DNA of 64,000 nt from Pseudomonas sp. QS1027 (lineage in GTDB: Bacteria; Pseudomonadota; Gammaproteobacteria; Pseudomonadales; Pseudomonadaceae). Location of the stretch: positions 1-64,000 of the forward strand of contig NZ_PHSU01000022.1 of assembly GCF_002814235.1 (NCBI RefSeq), given 5' to 3'. Made by a program: the position numbers and the translations under genes. The notes beneath the pieces were generated by a model that had not been told where the DNA came from, did no database searches, and saw only the letters and a list, made by a program, of their open reading frames with translations. Below are positions 25,218 through 33,227 of the stretch, piece after piece (the first letter of the stretch is position 1; every line of letters starts with the position of its first letter).

Positions 25218-27262
25218 GGCTGCTTACCCTGGCTATCCTTTGCGGCTTCGCACACCTCACAAATGCCCGAATCTGCCTCACGCAGTGCCAGGGCTTGTTT
25301 CGCCACGGTCTCCAGTGACAGCACCGGTTTCTTTACCGGCTCCGTCTGCCCGGGTAGCCAAGGCATCGCTCCCGAACCCTCGCCAGGGCTGCCTTCGGTG
25401 TTGAATGGCTGGCTGAAGGTAATGCCGCCGCCATCGATCTTGATAAAGTTACCCCCGGCTTTGAGGGTCAATTCGGCACCGGCTTCCATCACCAGTTTGT
25501 AGCCGCTGGACAGGTGGATTTCCTCGCCCGCCTCAACCAGGTAACCCACTCCCGCTTTCACCTGTTGGCTTCGGCCCACCGTCAGATGATCATCCCCCTT
25601 CACCTCGCAACGTCGATCCTGATGAACCGTGTGATGCTCTTCGGCCCTGAACTCGGCATAGCTGTTGGCGTCGACCCTTTCATGCCGCTCGTGGCCGACC
25701 TGTATGTGTTGGTCATGTTCGATGTGCTGCTCGAAATCCCGTTGGGCATGCACATAGATCTGCTCCTGGCCCTTGAGGTCTTCGATGCGGATTTCATTGC
25801 TGCCCCCACCACCCGGGCTGCTCTGGCTTTTGAACACGCTACGGGTCTTGTGCGCCGGCAGAGGGTAGGGCGCTTGCTGCACCGCGTTGTTCAGGCAACC
25901 GACGATCAGCGGTTGGTCCGGGTCGCCTTCGAGAAAGGTCACCAGCACCTCCATGCCGACACGGGGCAGGGTGACGGCGCCGTGACTTGGCCCGGCCCAG
26001 CCGGACGCCACCCGCAACCAGCAACTGCTTTGAGCGCCGGTTGCATCGGAACGGTCCCAGTGAAACTTCACCTTTACCCGGCCGTATTCGTCGCAGTGGA
26101 TTTCTTCCCCGGGCGGGCCGGTGACGATGGCGGTCTGGGCATTCAGGCGACGGGCTTCATGTGCTTGCAGCGGCGGACGAAAGAACACATCCCATGGTGT
26201 GGCGAGAAAGCTGTTGCGGTAGCCCTGGCGGAAACCGTCATTGGCGCCGCTCGGGCTCGGTGCCGACTCCTCCAGCACCTGCGGCTGTTTACCTTCGTGG
26301 GTCAGTTGGGTCAGCAGCCAGAGGTCGTTCCAGTCCGGCTGTGGATGGTCGCTCAGGGTCAGGAGGTGGCCACTGACCAGTTGTGGCGCATTGCTCTTGC
26401 CTGATGCCTGTCGATAGTCGGCGCGATGGCGCTCCAACTGGCGGCGATTGAGTCGTTTGCCGGCCTCGTCATGCTTGAAGCGGCCAGGATAGCGATAGTC
26501 CTCCAACGCCGGTTTCGGTGTTGAATCCGTGCAGTGGGTTGTCCGCTCGAGCAAGGTATGCGGCTTTTCGAAATCGTAGTCACGCAAGGCCGCATGACTG
26601 CTGCGGGTCTCCAGGCGCAGGTCAAAGGACTTGATGCTCGCGGTCGCGGCGACGGTGCCACTGTCCGGCACATAAGGCACGGCTTTGGACAGCCGGCGAA
26701 AGAAGGTCTGGTCATCGCCGAACGCCAGGTGATGGTCGGCCGGGCTGTGCTGGAAGTGGTAGTGCAGGCCATCTTCCTCACACAACCGCTGGATGAAATC
26801 CAGGTCGGATTCGTTGTACTGCACGCAGTACTCGCGGGCGGGCAGGGGCGTGGCGAGGTTGAAGCTGAAGGCGTTGCCGAGGATGCCGTGGTCCTTGAGC
26901 ACCTGGGCGATGATCTGCGGCACGGTCTGGTTCTGGAAGATGCGCTGGTTGAAACGATGGCCCAGGTAGGTCAGTTGCGGTACGAGGGTGAGGTGATAGT
27001 GGCTCCAGCGTCGACCGGTATCACCCTGGCCGATGCAGTAGACCTGGCCGTGAATACCCGCGCCACTGTCGTTGAAGGCGAGAAAACCCTGCTGGTGCAA
27101 CAGTTCGTCGAGGTTCAGGTCCGCGCGGCGGCTGACCAGGTCCAGCTCGACACGATAGGGCTGGCTGATGGCTTCACTGCCTTTGAAGGCCAGCACCTGG
27201 AGTTCAGGGGCAAAGCCCGGGAGGGTCAGGGTAAAGCGGTTTAACGGCGCTGAAATGAACAT
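25214..27262 (-). CDS. vgrG: VgrG, type VI secretion tip protein
   Basis: A 682-aa VgrG. The gp27-like part covers about residues 1-370 (FTLTLPGFAPELQVLAFKGS, EYCVQYNESDLDFIQRLCEE). The gp5/OB region follows (GEEIHCDEYGRVKVKFHWDR, WAGPSHGAVTLPRVGMEVLV, GDPDQPLIVGCLNN), then a C-terminal DUF2345-like beta-helix ending around ELTLKAGGNFIKIDGGGITF. It forms the trimeric spike that carries the effector. The ATG at 27262 (MFISAPLN) has AAGGGA upstream and is preferred to a TTG at 27280. No core T6SS genes are in the window, so this is an orphan vgrG island. Confidence 0.92.
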   Translation of the reverse strand: MFISAPLNRFTLTLPGFAPELQVLAFKGSEAISQPYRVELDLVSRRADLNLDELLHQQGFLAFNDSGAGIHGQVYCIGQGDTGRRWSHYHLTLVPQLTYLGHRFNQRIFQNQTVPQIIAQVLKDHGILGNAFSFNLATPLPAREYCVQYNESDLDFIQRLCEEDGLHYHFQHSPADHHLAFGDDQTFFRRLSKAVPYVPDSGTVAATASIKSFDLRLETRSSHAALRDYDFEKPHTLLERTTHCTDSTPKPALEDYRYPGRFKHDEAGKRLNRRQLERHRADYRQASGKSNAPQLVSGHLLTLSDHPQPDWNDLWLLTQLTHEGKQPQVLEESAPSPSGANDGFRQGYRNSFLATPWDVFFRPPLQAHEARRLNAQTAIVTGPPGEEIHCDEYGRVKVKFHWDRSDATGAQSSCWLRVASGWAGPSHGAVTLPRVGMEVLVTFLEGDPDQPLIVGCLNNAVQQAPYPLPAHKTRSVFKSQSSPGGGGSNEIRIEDLKGQEQIYVHAQRDFEQHIEHDQHIQVGHERHERVDANSYAEFRAEEHHTVHQDRRCEVKGDDHLTVGRSQQVKAGVGYLVEAGEEIHLSSGYKLVMEAGAELTLKAGGNFIKIDGGGITFSQPFNTEGSPGEGSGAMPWLPGQTEPVKKPVLSLETVAKQALALREADSGICEVCEAAKDSQGKQP

Positions 27263-27269
27263 TCGTAGT

Positions 27270-27360
27270 CCCTTACTCAAGCGGTAAGGGGGGAGTCTGC
27301 TTGTCCTCGGTGGTGCGTTGAATAGGTCTGTGAAAAAACAGAAATGCCTTACATTTCAAG
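27270..27360 (-). promoter_or_regulatory. vgrG upstream leader (copy 1 of a duplicated segment)
   Basis: Read on the minus strand, this segment carries CTATTCAACGCACCA, GACAAGCAGA, CCCCCCTTACCGCTTGAG and then the vgrG ribosome site AAGGGA. A close relative lies at 28010-28095. It probably holds the vgrG promoter; no clear sigma-54 or sigma-70 boxes stand out. Confidence 0.5.
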
Positions 27361-27455
27361 GTTAAAAAGACTGACTCGATAGCGGGATATTTTGCCAAAA
27401 GAAGTGAAAGTGCCACTGCTGGATATCTCAGTGACACCTGTTCAGCGTGCCGCTT

Positions 27456-27869
27456 TCACCCCCGGTTAGAGCGTTTCCAGCCGTACAAAGTAATGATCCA
27501 GAACGGCAGCCACCAGACCAGATCGTTGCACAGCAGCATGATCCCGCTGTGCCAGGGCAGGATGCCGCTCATGGCCGACTGCACAAAGCCGATGGGGCCC
27601 AGCGTCTTGCCCACCAGCCCGACGGCCACCAGCGGCCAGTAACGAACCACATCCTGCGCGGCAATCCAGTAACCCAGCGCATACACGCCGACCATCATGC
27701 CGATGCAGCGAACCATCACGTCCGGCGTGGTCGGCATCTGCAACCAGGCAAATACCTCAGCGGGCCAGACGGCCAGCAGTACGGCATAGAGCAGGTTGTA
27801 GAGGGCCGCGATGCGCAGGACCCAGGACATCCAGGCGGGGGCGAGGTTTTTTGAGAACAGGTACGTCAT
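27456..27869 (-). CDS. Small four-helix membrane protein of unknown function
   Basis: A 137-aa inner-membrane protein with four hydrophobic helices (about 15-36, 48-66, 74-94 and 104-128) and conserved-looking YNLLYAVLLAVWPAEVFAWL. I do not recognise a characterised family. Its ATG overlaps the stop of a truncated upstream reading frame (ATGA at 27866-27869), so it was once the second gene of an operon whose first gene is now mostly gone. GC content is like that of the core genome. Confidence 0.7.
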   Translation of the reverse strand: MTYLFSKNLAPAWMSWVLRIAALYNLLYAVLLAVWPAEVFAWLQMPTTPDVMVRCIGMMVGVYALGYWIAAQDVVRYWPLVAVGLVGKTLGPIGFVQSAMSGILPWHSGIMLLCNDLVWWLPFWIITLYGWKRSNRG

Positions 27870-28069
27870 GGGTTTTCCGTCAGGGGGGAGGGGGTGGTCG
27901 GCTCGACAAGGTTCAAGACACCGCTGTAGTGAATGAGCGTGCCGAAGCGCGCCAGGCTGACCTTGACCTCGCAGTGATAACGCTGAGCGTCGACGTTTTT
28001 GCGGGATACAGGCTCAAGCGCCAAGGGGGATATTCTGCTTGTCTGGGATGGTGCGTTTGAATAGAAAGG
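27866..28069 (-). pseudogene. C-terminal remnant of a gene upstream of the small membrane protein
   Basis: On the minus strand a frame of 68 codons with no usable start ends in a convincing protein tail: KNVDAQRYHCEVKVSLARFG followed by TLIHYSGVLNLVEPTTP. Its stop overlaps the next gene (ATGA), the mark of a former operon partner. The tail loosely resembles the end of DUF4166-type beta-rich domains (low certainty). The upstream end of the open frame runs into a copy of the vgrG leader, so the 5' part of the gene seems to have been deleted or replaced by recombination. Confidence 0.45.
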
Positions 28070-28095
28070 TTAAAAAATAGAAAAGACCTACATTT
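28010..28095 (-). repeat. Second, diverged copy of the vgrG leader
   Basis: Minus-strand reading gives CTATTCAAACGCACCA, GACAAGCAGA, TCCCCCTTGGCGCTTGAG. Apart from small differences this is the order and wording of the vgrG leader at 27270-27360. Similarity stops just after CTTGAG, where vgrG would have its ribosome site. It suggests an old vgrG (or T6SS) copy here, or a recombination join. Confidence 0.6.
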
Positions 28096-28197
28096 AGGTA
28101 CGTTGAAAGGTTGGCGTGATCGGTGATCTTTGCCAGCGGATCATGACTTTGTGCCTTCACCCCGCCAAGCGGGCTGCCGGGACGCGTGCAACTCGGT

Positions 28198-28232
28198 TAT
28201 ACTCGTCGGCTTTCAAAAGTTCACCGACGAGT
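28198..28232 (+). promoter_or_regulatory. prfB promoter -10 with overlapping 9-bp inverted repeat
   Basis: TATACT at 28198-28203 is a good -10 box. ACTCGTCGG (28201-28209) and CCGACGAGT (28223-28232) form a perfect inverted repeat spanning the -10 and the transcript start, 11 bases before the prfB ATG. It could be an operator or a 5' hairpin. No strong ribosome site is visible before the ATG. Confidence 0.45.
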
Positions 28233-28242
28233 GCTGCCCGCC

Positions 28243-29338
28243 ATGGAAATCAACCCGATCCTTAACAGTATCAAGGACCTGTCCGAGCGCTCCGAAACCA
28301 TTCGGGGGTATCTTTGACTACGATCAAAAGCATGAGCGTCTGACCGAAGTCAATCGCGAGCTTGAAGATCCGGCTGTCTGGAACAACCCCGAATACGCCC
28401 AGAACCTCGGCCGCGAGCGTTCCGCGCTGGCGCTGATCGTTGAAACCCTGGACGACATGTCCAGCGGCCTGAGCGATGCCCGCGACCTGCTGGAAATGGC
28501 CGCCGCCGAAGAAGACCAGGGTGCCGTCGACGACGTCGCCGCTGAAGTCGAACGCCTGCGCGCCGCCCTCGAAAAACTCGAGTTCCGGCGGATGTTCAGC
28601 GGCGAAATGGACGCGAACAACGCCTACCTGGATATCCAGGCCGGTTCCGGCGGCACCGAGGCCCAGGACTGGGCCAACATCCTGCTGCGCATGTACCTGC
28701 GCTGGGCCGACAAACGCGGTTTTGACGCCACCATCATGGAACTGTCCGCCGGCGAAGTCGCCGGGATCAAGGGCGCCACCGTACATATCAAGGGCGAATA
28801 CGCCTTCGGTTGGCTGCGCACCGAGATCGGCGTGCACCGCCTGGTGCGCAAGAGCCCGTTCGACTCCGGCAACCGTCGTCACACCTCGTTCTCGGCGGTT
28901 TTCGTATCGCCGGAAATCGACGACAACATCGAAATCGAAATCAATCCGGCAGACCTGCGGATCGATACCTATCGTTCCTCCGGTGCCGGTGGTCAGCACG
29001 TCAACACCACCGACTCGGCCGTACGGATCACCCACGTACCGTCCAACACCGTGGTCAGCTGCCAGAACGAACGTTCCCAGCACGCGAACAAAGACACCGC
29101 GATGAAAATGTTGCGGGCGCGCTTGTACGAACAGGAAGTGCAGAAGCGCAACGCCGCTTCCCAGGCCCTGGAAGACACCAAGTCGGATATCGGCTGGGGT
29201 CACCAGATCCGCTCCTACGTACTCGACGCTTCGCGGATCAAGGATCTGCGCACCAACATCGAACGCAGCGACTGCGACAAGGTGCTGGACGGCGATATCG
29301 ACGAATACCTGGAAGCCAGCCTCAAGCAAGGGCTTTAA
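28243..29338 (+). CDS. prfB: Peptide chain release factor 2, programmed +1 frameshift
   Basis: RF2, which releases peptides at UAA and UGA. ATG at 28243 opens a 24-codon frame (MEINPILNSIKDLSERSETI...) that ends at TGA 28315-28317. Ribosomes shift +1 on CTT-TGA (C, 28312-28317) preceded by the SD-like CGGGGG, then continue at GAC 28316 to 29338, giving about 364 aa. The main part has the UGA-reading SPF tripeptide (VRKSPFDSGNRRH) and the peptidyl-transferase GGQ loop (SSGAGGQHVNTTDSAVR). The frame break is the conserved autoregulatory device and not damage. lysS follows 96 bp downstream. Confidence 0.96.
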
Positions 29339-29434
29339 GGCACTGCGGCGACGGCGCGCATCAAGGCGCGCCGCCTGCCGTGAACCCCTGCCGAAGGCCG
29401 GGGGTAACGAACCTGTGATGGAAAATCTAAAGAC

Positions 29435-30937
29435 ATGAGCGACCAACAACTCGACCCGCAAGCCCTGCAACAGGAAGAAAACACCCTGATCGCCCTGCGC
29501 AAGGAAAAGCTGGCTGCCGAGCGCGCCAAGGGTCAGGCCTTCCCCAACGACTTCCGTCGCGACGCCTACTGCGAAGACTTGCAGAAACAGTACGCCGACA
29601 AGACCAAGGAAGAGCTGGCAGAGGCAGCGATCCCGGTCAAGGTTGCCGGTCGCATCATGCTCAACCGTGGCTCCTTCATGGTGATCCAGGACATGTCCGG
29701 GCGCATCCAGGTCTACGTCAACCGCAAGACCTTGTCGGAAGAGACCCTGGCCGCGGTGAAAACCTGGGACCTGGGCGACATCATCGCCGCTGAAGGCACC
29801 CTGGCCCGTTCCGGCAAGGGCGACCTGTACGTCGAAATGACCAACGTGCGCCTGCTGACCAAGTCGCTGCGCCCGCTGCCGGACAAGCACCACGGCCTGA
29901 CCGATACCGAAACCCGTTATCGCCAGCGCTATGTCGACCTGATCGTCAACGAAGAAGTGCGCCAGACGTTCCGCGTGCGTTCGCAGGTCATCGCCCATAT
30001 CCGCAACTTCATGATGCAGCGCGATTTCATGGAAGTGGAAACGCCGATGCTGCAAACCATCCCCGGTGGTGCCGCGGCCAAGCCGTTCGAAACCCACCAC
30101 AACGCGCTGGACATGGGCATGTACCTGCGCATCGCGCCGGAGCTGTACCTCAAGCGCCTGGTGGTCGGTGGCTTCGAGCGGGTGTTCGAGATCAACCGCA
30201 ACTTCCGTAACGAAGGCGTGTCGACCCGGCACAACCCTGAGTTCACCATGTTGGAGTTCTACCAGGCGTACGCCGACTACGAAGACAACATGGACCTGAC
30301 CGAAGAGCTGTTCCGTGAACTGGCCCAGGCCGTTCTGGGCAGCACCGACGTGCCGTACGGCGACAAGGTCTTCCACTTCGGCGAGCCGTTCGTGCGCCTG
30401 TCGGTGTTCGACTCGATCCTCAAGTACAACCCGGAGCTGACCGCCGCCGACCTGCAGGACGTCGACAAGGCCCGCGCCATCGCCAAGAAAGCCGGCGCCA
30501 AGGTGCTCGGCTTCGAAGGCCTGGGCAAGCTGCAGGTGATGATTTTCGAAGAGCTGGTCGAGCACAAGCTGGAACAGCCGCACTTCATTACCGAATACCC
30601 GTTCGAAGTCTCGCCGCTGGCTCGCCGCAATGACGAGAACCCGAACGTCACCGACCGTTTCGAGCTGTTTATCGGCGGTCGTGAAATCGCCAACGCCTAT
30701 TCCGAGTTGAACGACGCGGAAGACCAGGCCGAGCGCTTCCAGGCCCAGGTGGCCGAGAAGGACGCCGGCGACGACGAGGCCATGCACTACGACGCCGACT
30801 TCGTGCGGGCGCTGGAGTACGGCATGCCGCCAACCGCAGGTGAAGGCATCGGTATCGACCGCCTGGTGATGTTGCTCACCAACGCACCGTCGATTCGCGA
30901 CGTGATCCTGTTCCCGCACATGCGGCCGCAAGCGTAA
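29435..30937 (+). CDS. lysS: Lysyl-tRNA synthetase (class II)
   Basis: A 500-aa class IIb synthetase. The anticodon-binding OB fold is at about 65-150 (VAGRIMLNRGSFMVIQDMSG). Class II motifs are motif 1 (HIRNFMMQRDFMEVETPML), motif 2 (FEINRNFRNEGVSTRHNPEF, which binds ATP and the acceptor end) and motif 3 (GMPPTAGEGIGIDRLVMLL). It charges tRNA-Lys. The prfB-lysS pairing is conserved in gammaproteobacteria. A strong terminator ends the unit 11 bp after the stop. Confidence 0.97.
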   Translation: MSDQQLDPQALQQEENTLIALRKEKLAAERAKGQAFPNDFRRDAYCEDLQKQYADKTKEELAEAAIPVKVAGRIMLNRGSFMVIQDMSGRIQVYVNRKTLSEETLAAVKTWDLGDIIAAEGTLARSGKGDLYVEMTNVRLLTKSLRPLPDKHHGLTDTETRYRQRYVDLIVNEEVRQTFRVRSQVIAHIRNFMMQRDFMEVETPMLQTIPGGAAAKPFETHHNALDMGMYLRIAPELYLKRLVVGGFERVFEINRNFRNEGVSTRHNPEFTMLEFYQAYADYEDNMDLTEELFRELAQAVLGSTDVPYGDKVFHFGEPFVRLSVFDSILKYNPELTAADLQDVDKARAIAKKAGAKVLGFEGLGKLQVMIFEELVEHKLEQPHFITEYPFEVSPLARRNDENPNVTDRFELFIGGREIANAYSELNDAEDQAERFQAQVAEKDAGDDEAMHYDADFVRALEYGMPPTAGEGIGIDRLVMLLTNAPSIRDVILFPHMRPQA

Positions 30938-30948
30938 ACCTGTTGTTG

Positions 30949-30978
30949 AAAAAGCCGCCCTTGCAAGGCGGCTTTTTT
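30949..30978 (+). terminator. Rho-independent terminator after lysS
   Basis: AAAAAGCCGCC-CTTGCAA-GGCGGCTTTTTT: a 6-bp GC stem extended by A:U pairs with a run of six T. Confidence 0.9.
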
Positions 30979-31030
30979 ATTGTCTGTTGGTACTGATGTT
31001 TCAGAATATTACAAGAGAGGAAGACCGGTA

Positions 31031-31747
31031 GTGGAGCGTGCAATGGCGCAAAAGGGAGCAGCTGGCGTCGCTACGGCGGTGGCTGAAAGCGTTCAGTATC
31101 AGGGGCGCAAGGCCAGTCGACAGGGAAGCGAGCAACGACGACAGGCGATTCTTGACGCCGCCATGCGCATTGTCGTGCGCGACGGTGTGCGCGGGGTGCG
31201 GCACCGCGCGGTGGCCGCCGAGGCCGATGTGCCGCTGTCGGCCACCACCTATTACTTCAAGGATATCGATGACCTGCTCACCGATACCTTCGCCCAGTAT
31301 GTCGAGCGCAGTGCGGCCTTTATGGCCAAGCTGTGGGAAAACACCGAAGGTGTGTTGCGTGAGATGCTCGCCTATGGCGACGGCAGTGCCGCGTCACGGG
31401 CGCAACTGGCCGACGATATCGCCCGGATGACCGCCGACTATATCCTGCGCCAACTGCATAACCGCCGTGAGCACCTGATGGCTGAGCAGGCGTTTCGCCA
31501 GGAGGCACTGATCAATCCGCGCCTGGCGGTGTTGGTGCGTTCACATCAGCAAATTCTCCTACGAGGAACTTGTCAGTTTTTCCAGGTTCTAGGATCTAAA
31601 GAGCCACAGCAGGATGCCAAAGTGTTGACGGCGATTATCGGACGGATGGAATATCAGGGCCTGCTCAACGACGCTGAGGTCCAGTCCGAACAGGACATGC
31701 TGGGGATCCTCTCGCGTTACATGCACCTGGTACTGGCCTCGGTCTAG
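31031..31747 (+). CDS. TetR-family transcriptional regulator
   Basis: A 238-aa regulator. An unusual basic N-terminal extension (VQYQGRKASRQGSEQRR) precedes the TetR helix-turn-helix (ILDAAMRIVVRDGVRGVRHR, AAEADVPLSATTYYFKDIDD). The remainder is helical ligand-binding domain. GTG at 31031 is preferred because GAGAGGAAG lies about nine bases before it; ATG at 31043 is the alternative. It is followed after about 45 bp by a DUF1704 protein gene on the same strand and may control it. The ligand is unknown. Confidence 0.85.
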   Translation: MERAMAQKGAAGVATAVAESVQYQGRKASRQGSEQRRQAILDAAMRIVVRDGVRGVRHRAVAAEADVPLSATTYYFKDIDDLLTDTFAQYVERSAAFMAKLWENTEGVLREMLAYGDGSAASRAQLADDIARMTADYILRQLHNRREHLMAEQAFRQEALINPRLAVLVRSHQQILLRGTCQFFQVLGSKEPQQDAKVLTAIIGRMEYQGLLNDAEVQSEQDMLGILSRYMHLVLASV

Positions 31748-31792
31748 GCACTGTGCGTGGCTATTCACCGCCGTAACCTTCAGGAGTCACCC

Positions 31793-33070
31793 TTGGACGA
31801 TTACCAGCAGACGATACGCAGCCTCTCTGATCGCATTGTGCTGGCGCAGACACCGATTCGCGTACTCGACGCGGTGAAGTGGGACGAGAACATCCGCAAG
31901 GGCTTTCTCAAGGGCAAGGGCAAGGAAATGCCGGCGGTGGATCGCGACTATTACACCTCGCGGCCGTTGTCGTTCGACTCCAGCGCGGTGAAGCTGGAGT
32001 TCCAGAATATCGAGCGGGATATCACCCGGCGACTTGGCCAGTTCAATCCGGTCGGGCAGATCATGCGCCGGATGTGCCGCGAGTACCGGCAGGTGGTACG
32101 GATGCTCGAAGCCCGTGGCACCGCGGATTTCGGCCTGATCTCCCAGGAGTTGTACGGCGCCGCGTCGGATGCCTTCCACGCCGGTGATCCGACCCTGGCC
32201 GACCTCGGCCTGATGCTGTCCGATTACCTGAACAATATCGACGGCCGCGGCGACCTCAAGGACGAGCCCAAGACCCTCACCGCCAAGGAGGCGGTCGATA
32301 TGCTGCAAAGCCGGCTGAACAAGGTGTTCGGCGAGGCCGAGGAAACCATCCGGGTGTTCGAGTCCGACGGTATTGTTGCCGACGCGGCGGCGGGCGCCGA
32401 CTACATCAAGATCCGCGCCGACGCGATGTTCAACTCGCGGGATGTGCGGGCGCTGGAGGTGCATGAAGGCCTGGTGCATGTCGGCACCACCCTCAACGGC
32501 TTGAACCAGCCGATCTGCACCTTCCTGTCCAAGGGCCCGCCCTCGTCGACCGTGACCCAGGAAGGCCTGGCGATCCTGATGGAAGTGATTGCCTTCGCCT
32601 CCTATCCGACCCGCTTGCGCAAGCTGACCAACCGTACCCGGGCCATCGATATGGTGGAGCAGGGCGCGGATTTTCTCCAGGTGTTCGAGTTCTTCCGCGA
32701 ACAGGGTTTCGAGATGGCGGAAAGCTACGGCAACGCCAGTCGGATCTTCCGTGGCTCGACACCCACGGGCCTGCCATTTACCAAAGACTTGTCCTACCTC
32801 AAGGGCTTTATCATGGTTTACAACTATATTCAGTTGGCCGTGCGTAAGGGCAAGCTCGAACAGGTGCCGCTGCTGTTTTGCGGCAAGACCACGTTGGAGG
32901 ATATGCGCACGCTGCGCCAACTGGTGGATGAGGGCCTGGTGGTGCCGCCCAAGTATCTGCCGGAACAGTTCCGCGACATGAATGCGCTGTCGGCCTGGAT
33001 GTGTTTCAGCAACTTCCTGAACCACTTGAGCCTGGATCGGATCGAAGCGGATTATTCTAATATCCTCTGA
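31793..33070 (+). CDS. DUF1704 (QEGLA-motif) HExxxH peptidase-like protein
   Basis: A 425-aa cytoplasmic protein of the family labelled flavohemoglobin expression-modulating QEGLA-motif protein. It has EVHEGLVHVGTTLNG (an HExxxH zinc-site motif) and TQEGLAILMEV, with a further Glu-rich helix. The same HExxxH fold occurs in the eukaryotic MATCAP tubulin tyrosine carboxypeptidases, so a metallopeptidase activity is plausible; the bacterial substrate is unknown. The TTG start at 31793 is chosen because AGGAG (31782-31786) lies six bases before it. A GTG at 31757 opens the same frame but has a poor ribosome site. Confidence 0.8.
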   Translation: MDDYQQTIRSLSDRIVLAQTPIRVLDAVKWDENIRKGFLKGKGKEMPAVDRDYYTSRPLSFDSSAVKLEFQNIERDITRRLGQFNPVGQIMRRMCREYRQVVRMLEARGTADFGLISQELYGAASDAFHAGDPTLADLGLMLSDYLNNIDGRGDLKDEPKTLTAKEAVDMLQSRLNKVFGEAEETIRVFESDGIVADAAAGADYIKIRADAMFNSRDVRALEVHEGLVHVGTTLNGLNQPICTFLSKGPPSSTVTQEGLAILMEVIAFASYPTRLRKLTNRTRAIDMVEQGADFLQVFEFFREQGFEMAESYGNASRIFRGSTPTGLPFTKDLSYLKGFIMVYNYIQLAVRKGKLEQVPLLFCGKTTLEDMRTLRQLVDEGLVVPPKYLPEQFRDMNALSAWMCFSNFLNHLSLDRIEADYSNIL

Positions 33071-33078
33071 CCGCCGAC

Positions 33079-33183
33079 CCTGTAGGAGCGAGCTTGCTCG
33101 CGATGGTCGTCAACGATAACGCGGGGCATCTGGTGCCCCGAGGTGCCTGTGCCTCCATCGCGAGCAAGCTCGCTCCTACAGGT
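33079..33183. repeat. REP/BIME inverted pair
   Basis: CTGTAGGAGCGAGCTTGCTC and its complement GAGCAAGCTCGCTCCTACAG face each other across about 65 bases, which contain a smaller hairpin GGGGCATCTGGTGCCCC. It fills most of the gap between the DUF1704 gene and the lipoprotein hydrolase gene. Confidence 0.85.
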
Positions 33184-33227
33184 GAGGGTTGGCGACATTT
33201 CTCCTTATCTAGCGAGGCTTCAAACGG

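Noticed and set aside
21300..28095. Prophage or complete T6SS cluster
   Set aside because: Only VgrG-type spike and cargo genes are present; no sheath, baseplate, TssM, integrase, capsid or att repeats are seen.
28243..28330. Sequencing error or pseudogene in prfB
   Set aside because: The frame break falls exactly at the known recoding site CTT-TGA-C with an upstream SD-like GGGGG.
28271..30931. Long minus-strand open frame (886 codons) opposite prfB-lysS; similar ones opposite mexK (46748-49567) and ndvB (56846-59755)
   Set aside because: These are mirror frames of GC-rich genes. The translations are His/Gly/Gln/Arg-rich with no domain pattern, and the opposite strand holds full-length known proteins.
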